The notes: generated by a model from the sequence alone, not told the origin. DNA of 64,000 bases from CAYSCW01 sp964449165 (GCA_964449165.1 CAYVAT010000006.1:1-64000); one strand, 5' to 3'. Shown: positions 39,967-50,664, counted from the first letter of the stretch. Numbers and translations: made by a program.

Positions 39967-42885
39967 TCATTTTTTAGATTGGGCTTTAGGTTTTCCAGCG
40001 CCCAGATTATCATAGTTCAAGGCGGCATTAAAAAGCAAAAAGAAACTTCCCTGGGTTTGGAAACGCCACATAGGATTGATGGCAAAAAAAAGTATATGGC
40101 CTTTACCTAATGGAACATCAACTGCTGCGGCTCGATTCTGAAGCTCTTTTTCTCCCGCCAGCATGCCGCTTACCAAGAGCTTTTCTTTACGGGCGAAGCG
40201 CAGAATGACTCTGATTGTGCTCAAGTCAGGAGGCATATAGAGATTGAGCATATCGCGGAATTCGGGAGGAATGCCTGTCCCCGCTCCCTTGATTTTCGGG
40301 GGCTTGTGGGGCCGACCCTGGATGACATCTGGATCTTTCAAACTTCCCCGGCCGCTGGCTCTTTGTTTGGCTTCGCCGTCCATCATGGCCTCCAGGTCTA
40401 TTCCTCCACTAGCTGCCTTCATCCCCGTCTCAAGCACCGGAGATCCGTTGAAATGCACAGCCAGAGTGCGGCCGTAACCGTAAGCAACAGGGCTGTTGAG
40501 GTCACTGAAGCGTGCCTCTAAGACCGAGCCTGCAGTTTTAAGTTTTGCGGGCTTGATGACAGCAACACTTTCCGCTAATCCGTAGTCGATAGGAATGCTT
40601 GCTGTGTTGGTGATGGGTACAAACAGGCCGCCCTTCTCGATGAATTCCTTAAGATGAACGACTCCCTCCAGTTCCATGCCGCCCCGGATGTCCTCACTTG
40701 AGTCCGGGCCGCCGAGATGAGGATATTTTCCCGATTTTTTCCAGGGTATGGGGGAATCGCCGCTGATTCCGTTGACCAGCCGCTGGGCTTTGCCGAACAT
40801 CACAGGCGGGAAAATGATCACATCGTACAAACTTTTTAGATCCTTGGTGTCTCTTATGTCATGGACAGAGATGTAGGAGTAGGGAATACCCAACTTTTCA
40901 AAGGCAAGACGGAACCATCCTTCGTTCTGGGTGAAAATCCAGGTGTGAAGGATGGCGATTCGAGGAACAGCGAGAGGATGAGTCTTTACCTTGGGCATGG
41001 ATTTGACACCGTGAGCGGTGAGCCCAAGTTTTTCTACGATTTGTTTGAGGTGGCTGGCCGTATCAGAAGGATTTCCCTCGACAGGAATGATGAAGGTTCC
41101 GGCGTTGAATCTTTTATTGTCAACCTTGAAGCTTCTTTCCGCGGCCAGCATCTTTACATTTTTTAGATCGAAGCGGAGATTCATCAAGGCATTTTCGGCT
41201 GTATGGTTGATGAGGAAGGCCGCGGCTTTTTCAGGACGGAGCATGCGGCCTTGAATCTTGACGTTTTCTTCAAGAAGTGTCATGGGAACATCAAGAATTT
41301 TTTGTTCCTCCACCCTCCTGATATCCACATTGTGTAAAGCTCCTAATGTCCATCCTGTATCATCATATGGACGGGGATCAGAGGGGTTGTAATACTGGGT
41401 GTCAAGGAGCATGTCAGCACAGCGACTGTAAGGCTGATCCATACGGATGATGTAGCTTGCAGGAGGATATTTTTCTTTCTTGATGGTGAATTCATCTTTG
41501 GCTCGATGGACCTCCACGCCGTGTTTTCTCAACAGGTTAACCAGATCAGCTGCAGCTAAGGGGCGTTTTTCTGATAGGATGATCCAACCCGCTGGGCCTT
41601 CGGTGGTAGCCTTGGCTACGGAGCGTTTGCTTTTGAGGTAAAAATTCCTTAAAAACTTCTCATGGTTGTCAGCCGTGTGTTTTAAAGCAAAGAGCAGAGC
41701 ACTCTGTTGAAGATTGATATTGTTACGGATCGACCATTTGACCGCGGACAGGGGAGGATTTGGCCTGAACCAGGCCCGTTGCGACTGTTTTCCCACGTTG
41801 CGGACCAAGGTGTCCGCTCCGGTTCCTCCAAAAGTCTCATAGAATCGTCCGGTGGAGTTGTGGAACATGGCAACATAGATGGTATAACTTGGAGACCAGC
41901 CGTCAAAGAATCCGTGGGTCCACACACCTGGCACCTGACGTTTGGTCATTTCTGAAATCTCAACATAGGCCAGTTCCTGCCATTCGTTTATGGTAATAGG
42001 ATCGAGCCAGGCATTATAGGGACCGGTTCCGGTTGAAGTATAGAGGTAAGGGACAGATTCATGCAGATCATGCATGATAACTGGATGCCATTCGAAGTAA
42101 GTCTTCATCATGTTTTCTGTCAATTTGAGGCCGAGGCCGATGTTATCTCGGTTGTTGTCATGAACCACATAGTTTCCCCAATAGACTAGAGGAAGAGTTT
42201 TCTTGTCCTTGTGTTCCTTTTTGTAATGGTAAGTGTCTACATAACGGTCTCTGCCATCGACTTCAAGGACAGGTGTGATGAGCACAATCATGTTCTTGCG
42301 GATGGTCTGGAAAAAGTCCTTTTCATCCACGGCCAGACGATAGACAAGCTCCATCAACATTTCCGGAGAACCACATTCAGGGGAATGAAGACCGCCGGTG
42401 ATCCAGTAAATGGGAATTCCTTCGGATATAAGCTTGTCTGCCTCAGATTCTTCGATTTGGCGGGGATCCGCCAGAAGCGTCATTATCTCTTTGATTCTTT
42501 TCAATCTCTCGATGTTTTTCTCGTCCGAGACTGCCACTGTAATCATCTCCTTGCCTTCGTCACTCAGGCCAGAGGAGAAGGCCATGACTCGTGGACTTTT
42601 ACCCGCCACAGCTTTCATGTAGCGGTTTATTTCATCTGTGTAATGGAGAATATCAGGAGCACCTATGACTTGTCCCAGGATTTCTTTAGGGCTCGGGATT
42701 GTGGGAGATGCAGGAAGATAATCCACCAGCTCGGTGAGAAAGAATTTTTCCGTGGTGTATTCCAGGATCTTCTGGGTGTATTCTTTATCAACTTCCTGCT
42801 GGGCGGTAAGAGCCATGGGTAAGAGAAGAAGGCAAAGGAAAATAAAAAGGATAGGACGAGTTGATTTTTTAGAAATGTGATTCAT
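39967..42885 (-). CDS. Secreted M14-family zinc carboxypeptidase
   Basis: A 972-residue exported protein with a signal peptide (LFIFLCLLLLPMALTA). The N-terminal M14 domain has zinc ligands in GGLHSPECGSPEMLMEL (HxxE) and a later His in VIMHDLHESVPYLYTS. The central and C-terminal regions (about 430-970) include a stretch resembling a class I glutamine amidotransferase-like fold (SLYDVIIFPPVMFGKAQ) and FGKGHILFFAINPMWRF-like sequence. Large M14 proteins of this design are common in protein-degrading bacteria. AAGGAGGC precedes the start. It heads a minus-strand operon. Confidence 0.85.
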   Translation of the reverse strand: MNHISKKSTRPILFIFLCLLLLPMALTAQQEVDKEYTQKILEYTTEKFFLTELVDYLPASPTIPSPKEILGQVIGAPDILHYTDEINRYMKAVAGKSPRVMAFSSGLSDEGKEMITVAVSDEKNIERLKRIKEIMTLLADPRQIEESEADKLISEGIPIYWITGGLHSPECGSPEMLMELVYRLAVDEKDFFQTIRKNMIVLITPVLEVDGRDRYVDTYHYKKEHKDKKTLPLVYWGNYVVHDNNRDNIGLGLKLTENMMKTYFEWHPVIMHDLHESVPYLYTSTGTGPYNAWLDPITINEWQELAYVEISEMTKRQVPGVWTHGFFDGWSPSYTIYVAMFHNSTGRFYETFGGTGADTLVRNVGKQSQRAWFRPNPPLSAVKWSIRNNINLQQSALLFALKHTADNHEKFLRNFYLKSKRSVAKATTEGPAGWIILSEKRPLAAADLVNLLRKHGVEVHRAKDEFTIKKEKYPPASYIIRMDQPYSRCADMLLDTQYYNPSDPRPYDDTGWTLGALHNVDIRRVEEQKILDVPMTLLEENVKIQGRMLRPEKAAAFLINHTAENALMNLRFDLKNVKMLAAERSFKVDNKRFNAGTFIIPVEGNPSDTASHLKQIVEKLGLTAHGVKSMPKVKTHPLAVPRIAILHTWIFTQNEGWFRLAFEKLGIPYSYISVHDIRDTKDLKSLYDVIIFPPVMFGKAQRLVNGISGDSPIPWKKSGKYPHLGGPDSSEDIRGGMELEGVVHLKEFIEKGGLFVPITNTASIPIDYGLAESVAVIKPAKLKTAGSVLEARFSDLNSPVAYGYGRTLAVHFNGSPVLETGMKAASGGIDLEAMMDGEAKQRASGRGSLKDPDVIQGRPHKPPKIKGAGTGIPPEFRDMLNLYMPPDLSTIRVILRFARKEKLLVSGMLAGEKELQNRAAAVDVPLGKGHILFFAINPMWRFQTQGSFFLLFNAALNYDNLGAGKPKAQSKK

Positions 42886-43005
42886 GGATGCCTCCTTAGA
42901 TGATAATTTCTTTTAGCCACATGAAAAGGTCAACTTTTTTCATTTTTTCTGGATTTTATAATAAATCACGGACTTTTCAAATAAAAAAGATACTTTTGGG
43001 AGAGC

Positions 43006-43034
43006 TTGACAATTAATTGCTTTTGCTCTATTCT
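43006..43034 (+). promoter_or_regulatory. Upstream sigma70-type promoter of the SpoIID-domain gene
   Basis: TTGACA (43006-43011), a 17-bp spacer and TATTCT (43029-43034), a good match. Transcription would begin near 43041 and run through a possible 28-codon ORF at 43057. A second promoter lies 109 bp downstream. Confidence 0.5.
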
Positions 43035-43056
43035 GAAAACTCACGGAGAGACGAAA

Positions 43057-43143
43057 ATGCATACTATATGTAGTATAGATAATAGGATGATGTATTATAT
43101 ATTGAATTTATTCCTTGACATAAAGACAAGATTTCTTCTATAA
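43057..43143 (+). CDS. Possible 28-residue leader ORF
   Basis: ATG 43057 follows GGAGAG at a reasonable distance and opens 28 codons (MHTICSIDNRMMYYILNLFL at the start), ending TAA inside the second promoter. It contains an ATACTA-TATG-TAGTAT inverted repeat (43061-43076) that could be a regulator site. Unrecognised; support is limited to position between two promoters and a ribosome binding site. Confidence 0.2.
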   Translation: MHTICSIDNRMMYYILNLFLDIKTRFLL

Positions 43144-43144
43144 T
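43115..43144 (+). promoter_or_regulatory. Proximal sigma70-type promoter of the SpoIID-domain gene
   Basis: TTGACA (43115-43120), an 18-bp spacer and the perfect -10 box TATAAT (43139-43144). Transcription would start near 43151, leaving a leader of about 15 nt with AGGATAAG as the ribosome binding site. Among the strongest promoter matches in the window. Confidence 0.6.
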
Positions 43145-43165
43145 CACGCCAGGATAAGTCAGCTC

Positions 43166-45382
43166 ATGAAAATCACCCCCCACAAGCATTTCAAGTTCAT
43201 CGCCATACTCATCCTGTCTTTCTTTATATTAGGCGGCCAACCTGTTAAGTTCGGCACAGAAAAAACCTTTTTTCACGGCTATCTGATCGAAAAGCCGATC
43301 ATAAAGATTGGGTTGGGAGTAAACTTGAGCGATATAAAAATCACTGCCTCTTCCGGGATGAAGATTTATGAAGTCAATGCTAGGTATAAGATGATCGCGG
43401 ATGATACCGATGAAGTTCACATCAAAGGTAACAAGGAAAAGCTGACGGAGAAATTCCTCCTTCAAGTATTTCAAACCAAAGATAAGGATAAGGCCGAACT
43501 CTTTGCAGAGGAGCTAAAGGCAAAAGTCGATAACAAGATTTATGTAACAGAGGATAGAGAGAACCAAATTGGCGGTTTTTATCAAGTCAAAGTTGGAGAT
43601 TTTCTGACCAGAGGAGATGCCTTGAGCTTCATCAAGAAGCTCAATCAGATCGGGATCAAGGAAAGCTGGATTCTGCGTGAGGAAATCACTGAAGACAAGG
43701 CCAAGCCGCATTGGATTCTGGTCAACGATGAGCTAAAGAAACTTCATGAGACCACAGTCCTTTATTTTATCCCCAAGAGCAAACAGAGTTATCTCTCCTA
43801 CAATGGTAGAGACTACCGTGGCATTTTTGTACTCAAAGCCAGTCCCAAAGGGCTGGTGCTGATCAATATTCTGAATATTGAGAATTACTTAAAAGGAGTA
43901 GTGCCCAGCGAGCTCTCCCCTTATGATTTCCGTGAGCTGGAGGCTCACAAAGCCCAGGCTGTGGCTGCCCGTACTTATGCCATCAAGAAGTTAGGCATGA
44001 ACGATGATCTGGGATTTGATCTTTCAGACACCCCTCTCATGCAATTTTATTCAGGGATGAGTGCTGAGCATCCGCTCAGCACCTTGGCCGTAGCGATGAC
44101 GCGCGGTGAAGTGGCTGAGTATAAGGGAAAGCTGATCGATGCCCTCTACACCAGTACATGTGGTGGCATGACCGAGGATGTGGAGAATGTATTCGGAGGC
44201 CCTTCTTTTCCTTACTTGAGAAGCACTGAATGCGTTTATGAAAAGCAGGAGGAATGCGGGCTCATTGGCCGGCCAAGAATCCCACCCATTCTAGTAGAAG
44301 GGATAAATATTAACTCTATAGTGGCGCGACTCATCAGCCTGAAGATTATCCCCGACCAGACCGACCTTGATTTTTTCCGGAAAGAAGCTTCCTTTGAGGA
44401 AGCCACAAACTGGATAACAAGTGCTTTAAGCTGGCTGGGTAAACAGAGAAAGAATTTCCCAACCCAGCCTTCTCCTCTGAATATGGCTGCTTTTGTCAGG
44501 TTGGTGGGCGATGCATTCGACTGGAATGAAAGAGTAGAGAATCTCTTGATCGATAGTGAGAAGGAGTTTATCCTCAAAGATTACGAAAAGTGGAATGGTG
44601 AGGATGGGGATAATTTGGCCTATATGATCCAATCCGGAATCTTCTCTTCATCCCAGAAAGTGAGAAAGCCAGATGCGGTTTTGACCCGAGGAGACCTGGC
44701 CTACTATCTGAGCAAAATCATCAAAAGCTACCGTGACTTGGCTGATTCGGGAACACTCATCAACTGGGGACAGAATCATGTTCAGGTAGAGGAGGAAGGG
44801 GAGGTGAAGGATTTGAGCCTTTCTCCTGATGTGTTTTTGCTGAAAAACAATGATGGTGAATGTGGATTCGCCCAGCGAATTTCCATCATGAGAGGGGATA
44901 CGGTGAGATGGATCGCAAACGACGGAGAAATCAAGCTGCTCGAGGTTGTCTATCCCCCTTATTCCAATATCCTGGACAGAAGTTCTTCTCTTCATCGCTG
45001 GCAAGTACGCAAGTCGAGAGAAAAGCTGGAAAAAAGGGTGAATGAGTTTTATCCTATCGGAGAACTTCGTGATTTGATTATTCAGAAGAGAGGACAGTCA
45101 AAGAGAGTAATCGAACTGCTCATCAAAGGGAGCGAAGCCCAGGCTCTGGTCAAGGGATTTAAGATTCGAAGAGTCCTGGGCCTGAAGGATACACTTTTCG
45201 TTGTGGATAGAGAGTATGATGATACAGGCCGCATAACCCATTTTGTTTTCAGAGGGAGAGGATGGGGGCATGGTGTCGGACTCTGCCAGGTTGGTGCTTT
45301 CGGGATGGCTCGTGCTGGTGCCGATTACAAAGAGATATTGAAAAAGTATTACCGCGGGATTAAAATAGAAAAAATCTATTAA
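43166..45382 (+). CDS. SpoIID/LytB-domain protein with SPOR-like region and insert
   Basis: A 738-residue exported protein. After a signal or anchor segment (FIAILILSFFILGG) there is a SPOR-like region (about 95-175; LLQVFQTKDKDKAELFAEEL, GGFYQVKVGDFLTRGDAL), then a SpoIID core (about 225-350; IENYLKGVVPSELSP, KAQAVAARTYAI, TSTCGGMTEDV). The core is interrupted by about 290 residues with an SLH-like stretch (VLTRGDLAYYLSKI), and resumes with GRGWGHGVGLCQVGAFGMA near residue 695. SpoIID proteins cleave denuded peptidoglycan glycan strands, and SPOR domains bind those strands. It probably acts in cell-wall turnover or division. Confidence 0.8.
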   Translation: MKITPHKHFKFIAILILSFFILGGQPVKFGTEKTFFHGYLIEKPIIKIGLGVNLSDIKITASSGMKIYEVNARYKMIADDTDEVHIKGNKEKLTEKFLLQVFQTKDKDKAELFAEELKAKVDNKIYVTEDRENQIGGFYQVKVGDFLTRGDALSFIKKLNQIGIKESWILREEITEDKAKPHWILVNDELKKLHETTVLYFIPKSKQSYLSYNGRDYRGIFVLKASPKGLVLINILNIENYLKGVVPSELSPYDFRELEAHKAQAVAARTYAIKKLGMNDDLGFDLSDTPLMQFYSGMSAEHPLSTLAVAMTRGEVAEYKGKLIDALYTSTCGGMTEDVENVFGGPSFPYLRSTECVYEKQEECGLIGRPRIPPILVEGININSIVARLISLKIIPDQTDLDFFRKEASFEEATNWITSALSWLGKQRKNFPTQPSPLNMAAFVRLVGDAFDWNERVENLLIDSEKEFILKDYEKWNGEDGDNLAYMIQSGIFSSSQKVRKPDAVLTRGDLAYYLSKIIKSYRDLADSGTLINWGQNHVQVEEEGEVKDLSLSPDVFLLKNNDGECGFAQRISIMRGDTVRWIANDGEIKLLEVVYPPYSNILDRSSSLHRWQVRKSREKLEKRVNEFYPIGELRDLIIQKRGQSKRVIELLIKGSEAQALVKGFKIRRVLGLKDTLFVVDREYDDTGRITHFVFRGRGWGHGVGLCQVGAFGMARAGADYKEILKKYYRGIKIEKIY

Positions 45383-45410
45383 GCCAGATAATCAAAAAAG
45401 GCGGAAAGTA

Positions 45411-45962
45411 ATGGATAAAGAGACATTAAAGCAGGATCTTATCCGGCTTGTTAAAGAAAAATCACTGATTACGGATGTCGAGAGAGTTCTTACTTCTGGA
45501 AGGGTAAGCAATTATTATATTGATGCTAAAATGACCACACTCGACCCGAAGGGAGCAAACCTGACGGCTCGTCTGTTCCTGGAAGTGCTTAAATCCTACG
45601 ATATCAATGCTATTGGCGGGTATACTCTTGGTGCTGATCCCATCGTCAGTGCAGTGGCGGCATTAAGTGCGGAGACGGAGCGTCCCCTTCCAGCTTTTAT
45701 TGTCCGCAAGGAGCCTAAGAAACATGGGGAGAGGAAGATGATTGAGGGTCCTTTTCAGCATGGTTGGAGAGTGGCTGTTGTTGATGATGTAATCACCACA
45801 GGCGGGTCTACTCTGAAAGCATGTAAAGCCGTAGAGGAAGAAGGCGGCGAGGTGGTTGTGGCATTGGCTCTGGTGGACAGGCTAGAAGGAGGAAGGGAGA
45901 ATCTAGAAAAGGATGGTTACGCTTTTGTCTCTCTGCTTACCAGGAATGACCTTCTCGAATAA
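45411..45962 (+). CDS. pyrE: Orotate phosphoribosyltransferase PyrE
   Basis: A 183-residue type I phosphoribosyltransferase. The PRPP-binding loop is VAVVDDVITTGGSTLKA near residue 119, with FIVRKEPKKHG and the orotate-site region LTSGRVSNYYIDAKM that marks PyrE. It makes OMP in pyrimidine synthesis. No other pyr genes are nearby. It starts 28 bp after the SpoIID-domain gene and converges with the receiver gene. Confidence 0.9.
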   Translation: MDKETLKQDLIRLVKEKSLITDVERVLTSGRVSNYYIDAKMTTLDPKGANLTARLFLEVLKSYDINAIGGYTLGADPIVSAVAALSAETERPLPAFIVRKEPKKHGERKMIEGPFQHGWRVAVVDDVITTGGSTLKACKAVEEEGGEVVVALALVDRLEGGRENLEKDGYAFVSLLTRNDLLE

Positions 45963-45983
45963 TAAAAGGGAATTGCGGTTTAA

Positions 45984-46388
45984 TTATTTGGAGTTGAGGG
46001 ATCCTTTTCTCAGGGCATAGACCTTATCGATAATAGTCTGCAATTCATCTTCCTCTATGGGTTTGGAGATGAAGAAGAAAGGCTCTGCCTTCCTGACTTG
46101 CTTCAGGCTTTCCCCATCGGATGAGGCAGACATGTAGATAATCGGAATAGAAAAATGCTCTCGGATCTTCTTTGCGGTCTCTATGCCGTCCATGTTATCC
46201 TTCAGCATGATATCCATAAGGATAATATCAGGCTGATGCTCTAAGGCCTTCTCGATTGCTTCCTGTCCCCTGGAGGCTATGGGCGAGAGCCCATATCCCA
46301 GCCTGAACAGCATTCCCTGGATGTCTTTTGCTACAATGCTTTCATCCTCGACGATTAATATCCTCAACTCTTCTTTCCTGGCAGTCAT
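45984..46388 (-). CDS. Single-domain response regulator (CheY-like)
   Basis: A 134-residue receiver domain: acidic pair VEDESIVAKDIQGML, phospho-acceptor Asp in ILMDIMLKDNMDG, switch Thr/Ser in IIYMSASS and Lys in FFISKPI. There is no output domain. It starts 4 bp after the stop of the large sensor kinase, so it is very likely that kinase's partner. I chose ATG 46388 because the receiver fold begins there; the frame extends back into the kinase gene. Confidence 0.85.
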   Translation of the reverse strand: MTARKEELRILIVEDESIVAKDIQGMLFRLGYGLSPIASRGQEAIEKALEHQPDIILMDIMLKDNMDGIETAKKIREHFSIPIIYMSASSDGESLKQVRKAEPFFFISKPIEEDELQTIIDKVYALRKGSLNSK

Positions 46389-46392
46389 TTTT

Positions 46393-49300
46393 TTATTTAG
46401 GGATGCCAAAGGTGATGACGAAAGCTGTGCCCTTCTTTCTTTCGAGTTCGATCGAACCATCGAGCTGATCCACAAGATCTGTCACAAGTTGCAGGCCGAG
46501 TGATTCGCTCTTACGATAGTCAAAACCTGGCGGCAATCCCACCCCGTTATCACGCACAACAAGAGCTACCCGCCCCTTGTTCTCACAACAAAGGCTGATG
46601 TCTATCTCATCCTTGGACTCTCTCTCTTGCCCTCCTGCCCCTTTCTCAGGGAATGCATACTTGAGCGAATTCGAGACCAGCTCATTGACGATCAATCCGA
46701 GGGGAATGGCTGTGTTGATATCCAGATAAAACTTATCCATATCCAGCTTAATGTCTACTGCCTCCATCCCACACCTGTACATGGAGAACAGGTTGTTGGT
46801 CAGGCTTCTGACATATTCAGCAAAGTCGATCCTTGCCAGGTCCTCGGATTGATAAAGTTTCTCGTGGATGAGCGCCATCGATTTTATCCGGTCCTGACAG
46901 CCTTTGAAGATCTCCTGCATCTTTTCATCCTTGATCTGCCATGACTGGAGTCTGAGCAGGCTGGAGATGACTTGCATGTTGTTCTTGACCCGGTGGTGTA
47001 TCTCTTTGAGCAGCACTTCTTTTTCTTTGAGCGATTCGCTGAGCTGTGACTCCGCTTTCTTGCGTTCACTTATTTCCTGCTGGGCCTTCTCATAGAGGCG
47101 GGCATTCTCGATAGCCGTGGCAATTTGATTACTGAGTGTCTCCAGCGCTTTCACGTCTATCTCATCAAAGGCATCCAGATCATCAGACTGAATGTCCAGC
47201 ACACCGATTACTTTCTTACCCCTCTTAATAGGAACCGCAAGCTCAGATTTGGTCTTCTCATAAGCAAAGGACACATAATGAGGATTCTGGCTCACATCGC
47301 CGCTGAGCTGGGTTATGCCGGAAGAGGCTGCCTGTCCGATCATTCCTTGCCCGACTTCAATTTTTATCTCTTTAGGGAAAATATCGACATAATTCCCTGC
47401 GATGGCCTTCATCTCCAACAGACTTTTCTTCTTGTCAAGCAGGAGCATCATCACACCGTAGTAATTAAATGCCTCCTGAACAGAGCGCACAATCTCAAGC
47501 AACAAGACCTCAAGATTGAGCTTCCCGCTCACCCGTTTCCCCACTTCGTACATCAATGCCGCCTGGGCGGCTCGTCGCTTGACATTCTCCTCAGCCTGTT
47601 TACGCTCTGTTATGTCCCGATAGATGGCATAGTAGCCTTGATTGGATCCATCGATGATGATCGGTGCTCCAATGGCTGAAACATGGATAAGGGTCCCATC
47701 TTTACAACGGCGCACGGATTCGAAAGCTATTTTTTTGCCTTCTGTCAGTTGCTTTGTATAGGAAGCAGCTTCATTTTCGGTATCATCAGAAGAAACCAGA
47801 GCATCCAGCAATTTCCCCTCAGCCTCTTGCGCATTATATCCGAATAATCTGGAAAATTCGCTGTTGATACGCAGGATTCTATGGTCGTTATCCACCATGA
47901 CAATCGCCTCTTGGGCATTCTCGAATAACTGGTCGAGGTAGGCTTTCCCGGCTTGCAAAGCTGTCTCCGCCCTCTTGCGCACGACGATTTCCTGCTGGAG
48001 CTCTTGGTTTGCAGCTTTCAGCTCTGCGGTGCGTTCTCCTACACGATTCTCAAGCTCCTTGGATCTTTCTCTGATGCTCTTTGTTCTGATCTCATAGATT
48101 GAATAGAAAAAAAGGAGGATAGTTATGATGACAGCTCCACGAAACCACATAGTCTGCCAAAAGGGAGGTGTAATTGAAATTTTCAATGATGCTCCCTCTT
48201 CATTCCATATTCCATCATTATTCGAGCCCTTGACTCTGAAAACATAGTGTCCTGGGGGGAGGTTAGTATAGGTCACAAAGCGCCTGTTGCCCACGTAATT
48301 CCAATCTTTCTCAAAGCCCTCCATCTTGTACGCATATTCGTTTTTCTCCGGAGATGCAAAATGGAGGGCTGTAAACTCGAAGGAAAGAACTCTGTCTTTA
48401 TGAGAGAGTGTGATAGCCTGGGTTTCTGTGATGGATTTTTTCAATATGGAACGGCCGTCCGGGCCCTCTCCGATGGGAATGGGTTTGTTGAATATCTGGA
48501 ATTCCGTGATCACGACTGCTGGAACGTGGGGATTATCATGAATGTCTTCTGGATAGAAACTGTTGAACCCGTTGATTCCTCCGAAAAAAATTTCTCCATC
48601 GCTCCCCTTGTAACAGGCTCCCAGGTTAAACTCGTTGCTCTGAAGTCCATCCTTCACATCATAGTTTTTGAATGTTTCTTGACGGGGATCAAACAGCGAT
48701 AATCCCTTATTGGTGCTGAGCCAGAGGTTTCCGTTGTTGTCCTCCACTATGTTGTAAATTAAATCATTGGGCAGGCCATCTTTCTCTGTATAATAGGCGA
48801 ATGATTCCCTCTCGCGGTCGAATTTATTAAGCCCTCCGGGGGTTCCAATCCAGAGCACGCCTGATCGGTCTTCATAGATGGATAAGACCTCGCTGTTGCT
48901 TATGGAGGAGGGATTATCTGGCTCTGCTTTATAATGAACGAAAAGGGGAGAAGAGCCTTCCTCTTTGCTCGGGACGAGTTTGTTGAGACCGTCCAGAGTC
49001 CCTATCCAGAGTGTGTCTGAGCTGTCCTCGAAGATTGAGTAGATAAAGTTGTTGCTGAGGCTGCGGGGATTATCCGGATCATTTCTATATCGAGTAAACT
49101 TTTCTCTTTCTCTGTCAAACCTGTTCAACCCGTCTTCTGTCCCTATCCAGAGCATCCTGCTATGGTCTTCAATGATGGTTCTGACAGTGTTGTTACTCAG
49201 ACTGTCGAGCCTGTCAGAGTCGGCCCAATAATGAACAAAAGTGGGAGGAGAGCCTTCCCTTTTTCCTGGCACCAGTTTGTTGAGACCGTTCAGAGTCCCT

Positions 49301-50664
49301 ATCCAGAGGGTGCCTGATCTGTCCTCATAGATTGTCCTGATCCAGCTGCTGCTCAAGCTGGTGGGATCACTGGGATCAGCGCGGTAATGAATGAATTGTC
49401 CCTTTTGCCGATCAAATTTATTGAGTCCTCCTCCCTGAGTACCAATCCAGAGCACGCCGGATTTGTCTTTCCAGATAGAATAGACATAATTGTGGCTCAG
49501 GCTGTGAGGATCGTTGGGCTTGGATCGATAAAGCAGAAATGGCTTTCTTTTTTGGTCGACCTTGTTCAATCCTGCATGTGTTCCGATCCAGAGAACTCCT
49601 GTTCGGTCTTCATTGATCGAAAAAACCTCATTGTAACCAAGACTATCGGGATCGTTAGGATCGTTTTTGTATTGAATGAAAATCGGAGAGGAACCGTCCT
49701 TTTCCACACTAACTAACTTGTTAAGACCATTTTTTGTCCCTATCCAGAGTGTGCCTGTTCGGTCTTTCCAGATGGCATTGATAGATTTGTCACTCAAGCT
49801 CGAGGGATCATCAGGGTCGCCCTGAAAATGAACGAAGGATGGCGCCGATTCTCCGCTTTTACTCTGGATGAGCATGTTGAGGCCGTTTTCGGTACCGATC
49901 CAGAGGTTTCCTGAGCTGTCCTCGCAGATGGCCGTAACAAAGTTGTTGCTCAGGCTTTTAGGATCTTTGGGGTCGGCTTGATAGTGGTCAAATTGTTCTT
50001 TCTCATGGTCAAATCTATTGAGCCCGCCGCCGTAGGTGCCAATCCAAAGGACACCGTAGCTGTCTTCATATATGGACTTGATTCTGTCAGCGCTCAAGCT
50101 GTAAGGGAAACTCAGATCGGCATTATATGTTGTAAAGGTTGCAGAAGATTCATCATTCGCTGACGGGATGAGCATGTTGAGGCCGTTTTCGGTACCGATC
50201 CAGAGGTTTCCTGAGCTGTCCTCGCAGATGGCCGTAACAAAGTTGTTGCTCAGGCTTTTAGGATCTTTGGGGTCGGCTTGATAGTGGTCAAATTGTTCTT
50301 TCTCATGGTCAAACCTATTGAGCCCGCCGCCGTAGGTACCGAACCAGAGAATACCCGAGCGATCCTCATGGATTGCTTTTATGTTATTGTAACTTATACT
50401 GTTCAGGTTTTCGGGATTGTTTCTGTAGATTTTGAATTTATATCCATCGTATTGATTCAGTCCATCTTCTGTGCCAAACCACATAAATCCTCTTCTATCC
50501 TGAAGGATACAAAAGATTGAACTTTGTGATAGGCCGTTTTCTATAGTGAGCCGCTGAAACTTAATAACTTGGTCATGGGCAGGCAGAGTCAAGGAGAGGA
50601 GAGGGATAATCTCTACGGATAGGATGAGAAACAATGTTTTGATAAACGCTTTCTTAGCTCTCAT
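46393..50664 (-). CDS. Sensor histidine kinase with 14-blade Reg_prop periplasmic region
   Basis: A 1423-residue hybrid-type sensor without receiver. N-terminal signal/anchor (about 1-25); 13 clear LWIGT-GLN blades plus a final variant, i.e. two seven-bladed propellers (about 35-720); a Y_Y_Y domain (about 755-835); one transmembrane helix; a coiled coil; a PAS domain; a GAF domain; then a HisKA_2-type kinase ([20 protein letters not shown]) and HATPase. Such sensors often respond to polymers such as glycans. The DNA for two blades is a near-perfect 172-bp duplication (49866-50037 and 50166-50337). The receiver gene follows. Confidence 0.88.
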   Translation of the reverse strand: MRAKKAFIKTLFLILSVEIIPLLSLTLPAHDQVIKFQRLTIENGLSQSSIFCILQDRRGFMWFGTEDGLNQYDGYKFKIYRNNPENLNSISYNNIKAIHEDRSGILWFGTYGGGLNRFDHEKEQFDHYQADPKDPKSLSNNFVTAICEDSSGNLWIGTENGLNMLIPSANDESSATFTTYNADLSFPYSLSADRIKSIYEDSYGVLWIGTYGGGLNRFDHEKEQFDHYQADPKDPKSLSNNFVTAICEDSSGNLWIGTENGLNMLIQSKSGESAPSFVHFQGDPDDPSSLSDKSINAIWKDRTGTLWIGTKNGLNKLVSVEKDGSSPIFIQYKNDPNDPDSLGYNEVFSINEDRTGVLWIGTHAGLNKVDQKRKPFLLYRSKPNDPHSLSHNYVYSIWKDKSGVLWIGTQGGGLNKFDRQKGQFIHYRADPSDPTSLSSSWIRTIYEDRSGTLWIGTLNGLNKLVPGKREGSPPTFVHYWADSDRLDSLSNNTVRTIIEDHSRMLWIGTEDGLNRFDREREKFTRYRNDPDNPRSLSNNFIYSIFEDSSDTLWIGTLDGLNKLVPSKEEGSSPLFVHYKAEPDNPSSISNSEVLSIYEDRSGVLWIGTPGGLNKFDRERESFAYYTEKDGLPNDLIYNIVEDNNGNLWLSTNKGLSLFDPRQETFKNYDVKDGLQSNEFNLGACYKGSDGEIFFGGINGFNSFYPEDIHDNPHVPAVVITEFQIFNKPIPIGEGPDGRSILKKSITETQAITLSHKDRVLSFEFTALHFASPEKNEYAYKMEGFEKDWNYVGNRRFVTYTNLPPGHYVFRVKGSNNDGIWNEEGASLKISITPPFWQTMWFRGAVIITILLFFYSIYEIRTKSIRERSKELENRVGERTAELKAANQELQQEIVVRKRAETALQAGKAYLDQLFENAQEAIVMVDNDHRILRINSEFSRLFGYNAQEAEGKLLDALVSSDDTENEAASYTKQLTEGKKIAFESVRRCKDGTLIHVSAIGAPIIIDGSNQGYYAIYRDITERKQAEENVKRRAAQAALMYEVGKRVSGKLNLEVLLLEIVRSVQEAFNYYGVMMLLLDKKKSLLEMKAIAGNYVDIFPKEIKIEVGQGMIGQAASSGITQLSGDVSQNPHYVSFAYEKTKSELAVPIKRGKKVIGVLDIQSDDLDAFDEIDVKALETLSNQIATAIENARLYEKAQQEISERKKAESQLSESLKEKEVLLKEIHHRVKNNMQVISSLLRLQSWQIKDEKMQEIFKGCQDRIKSMALIHEKLYQSEDLARIDFAEYVRSLTNNLFSMYRCGMEAVDIKLDMDKFYLDINTAIPLGLIVNELVSNSLKYAFPEKGAGGQERESKDEIDISLCCENKGRVALVVRDNGVGLPPGFDYRKSESLGLQLVTDLVDQLDGSIELERKKGTAFVITFGIPK
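49866..50337 (-). repeat. 172-bp near-identical internal repeat, 300-bp period
   Basis: 49866-50037 and 50166-50337 match with one mismatch (50014 versus 50314), offset by exactly 300 bp (100 codons), in the propeller region of the sensor kinase. The other blades are far more diverged in DNA, so these two have been duplicated or converted recently. Confidence 0.85.

Noticed and set aside
46389..46475. Longer receiver start inside the kinase gene
   Set aside because: The extra 29 residues are the kinase 3' end read in another frame; the receiver fold begins at the ATG at 46388.
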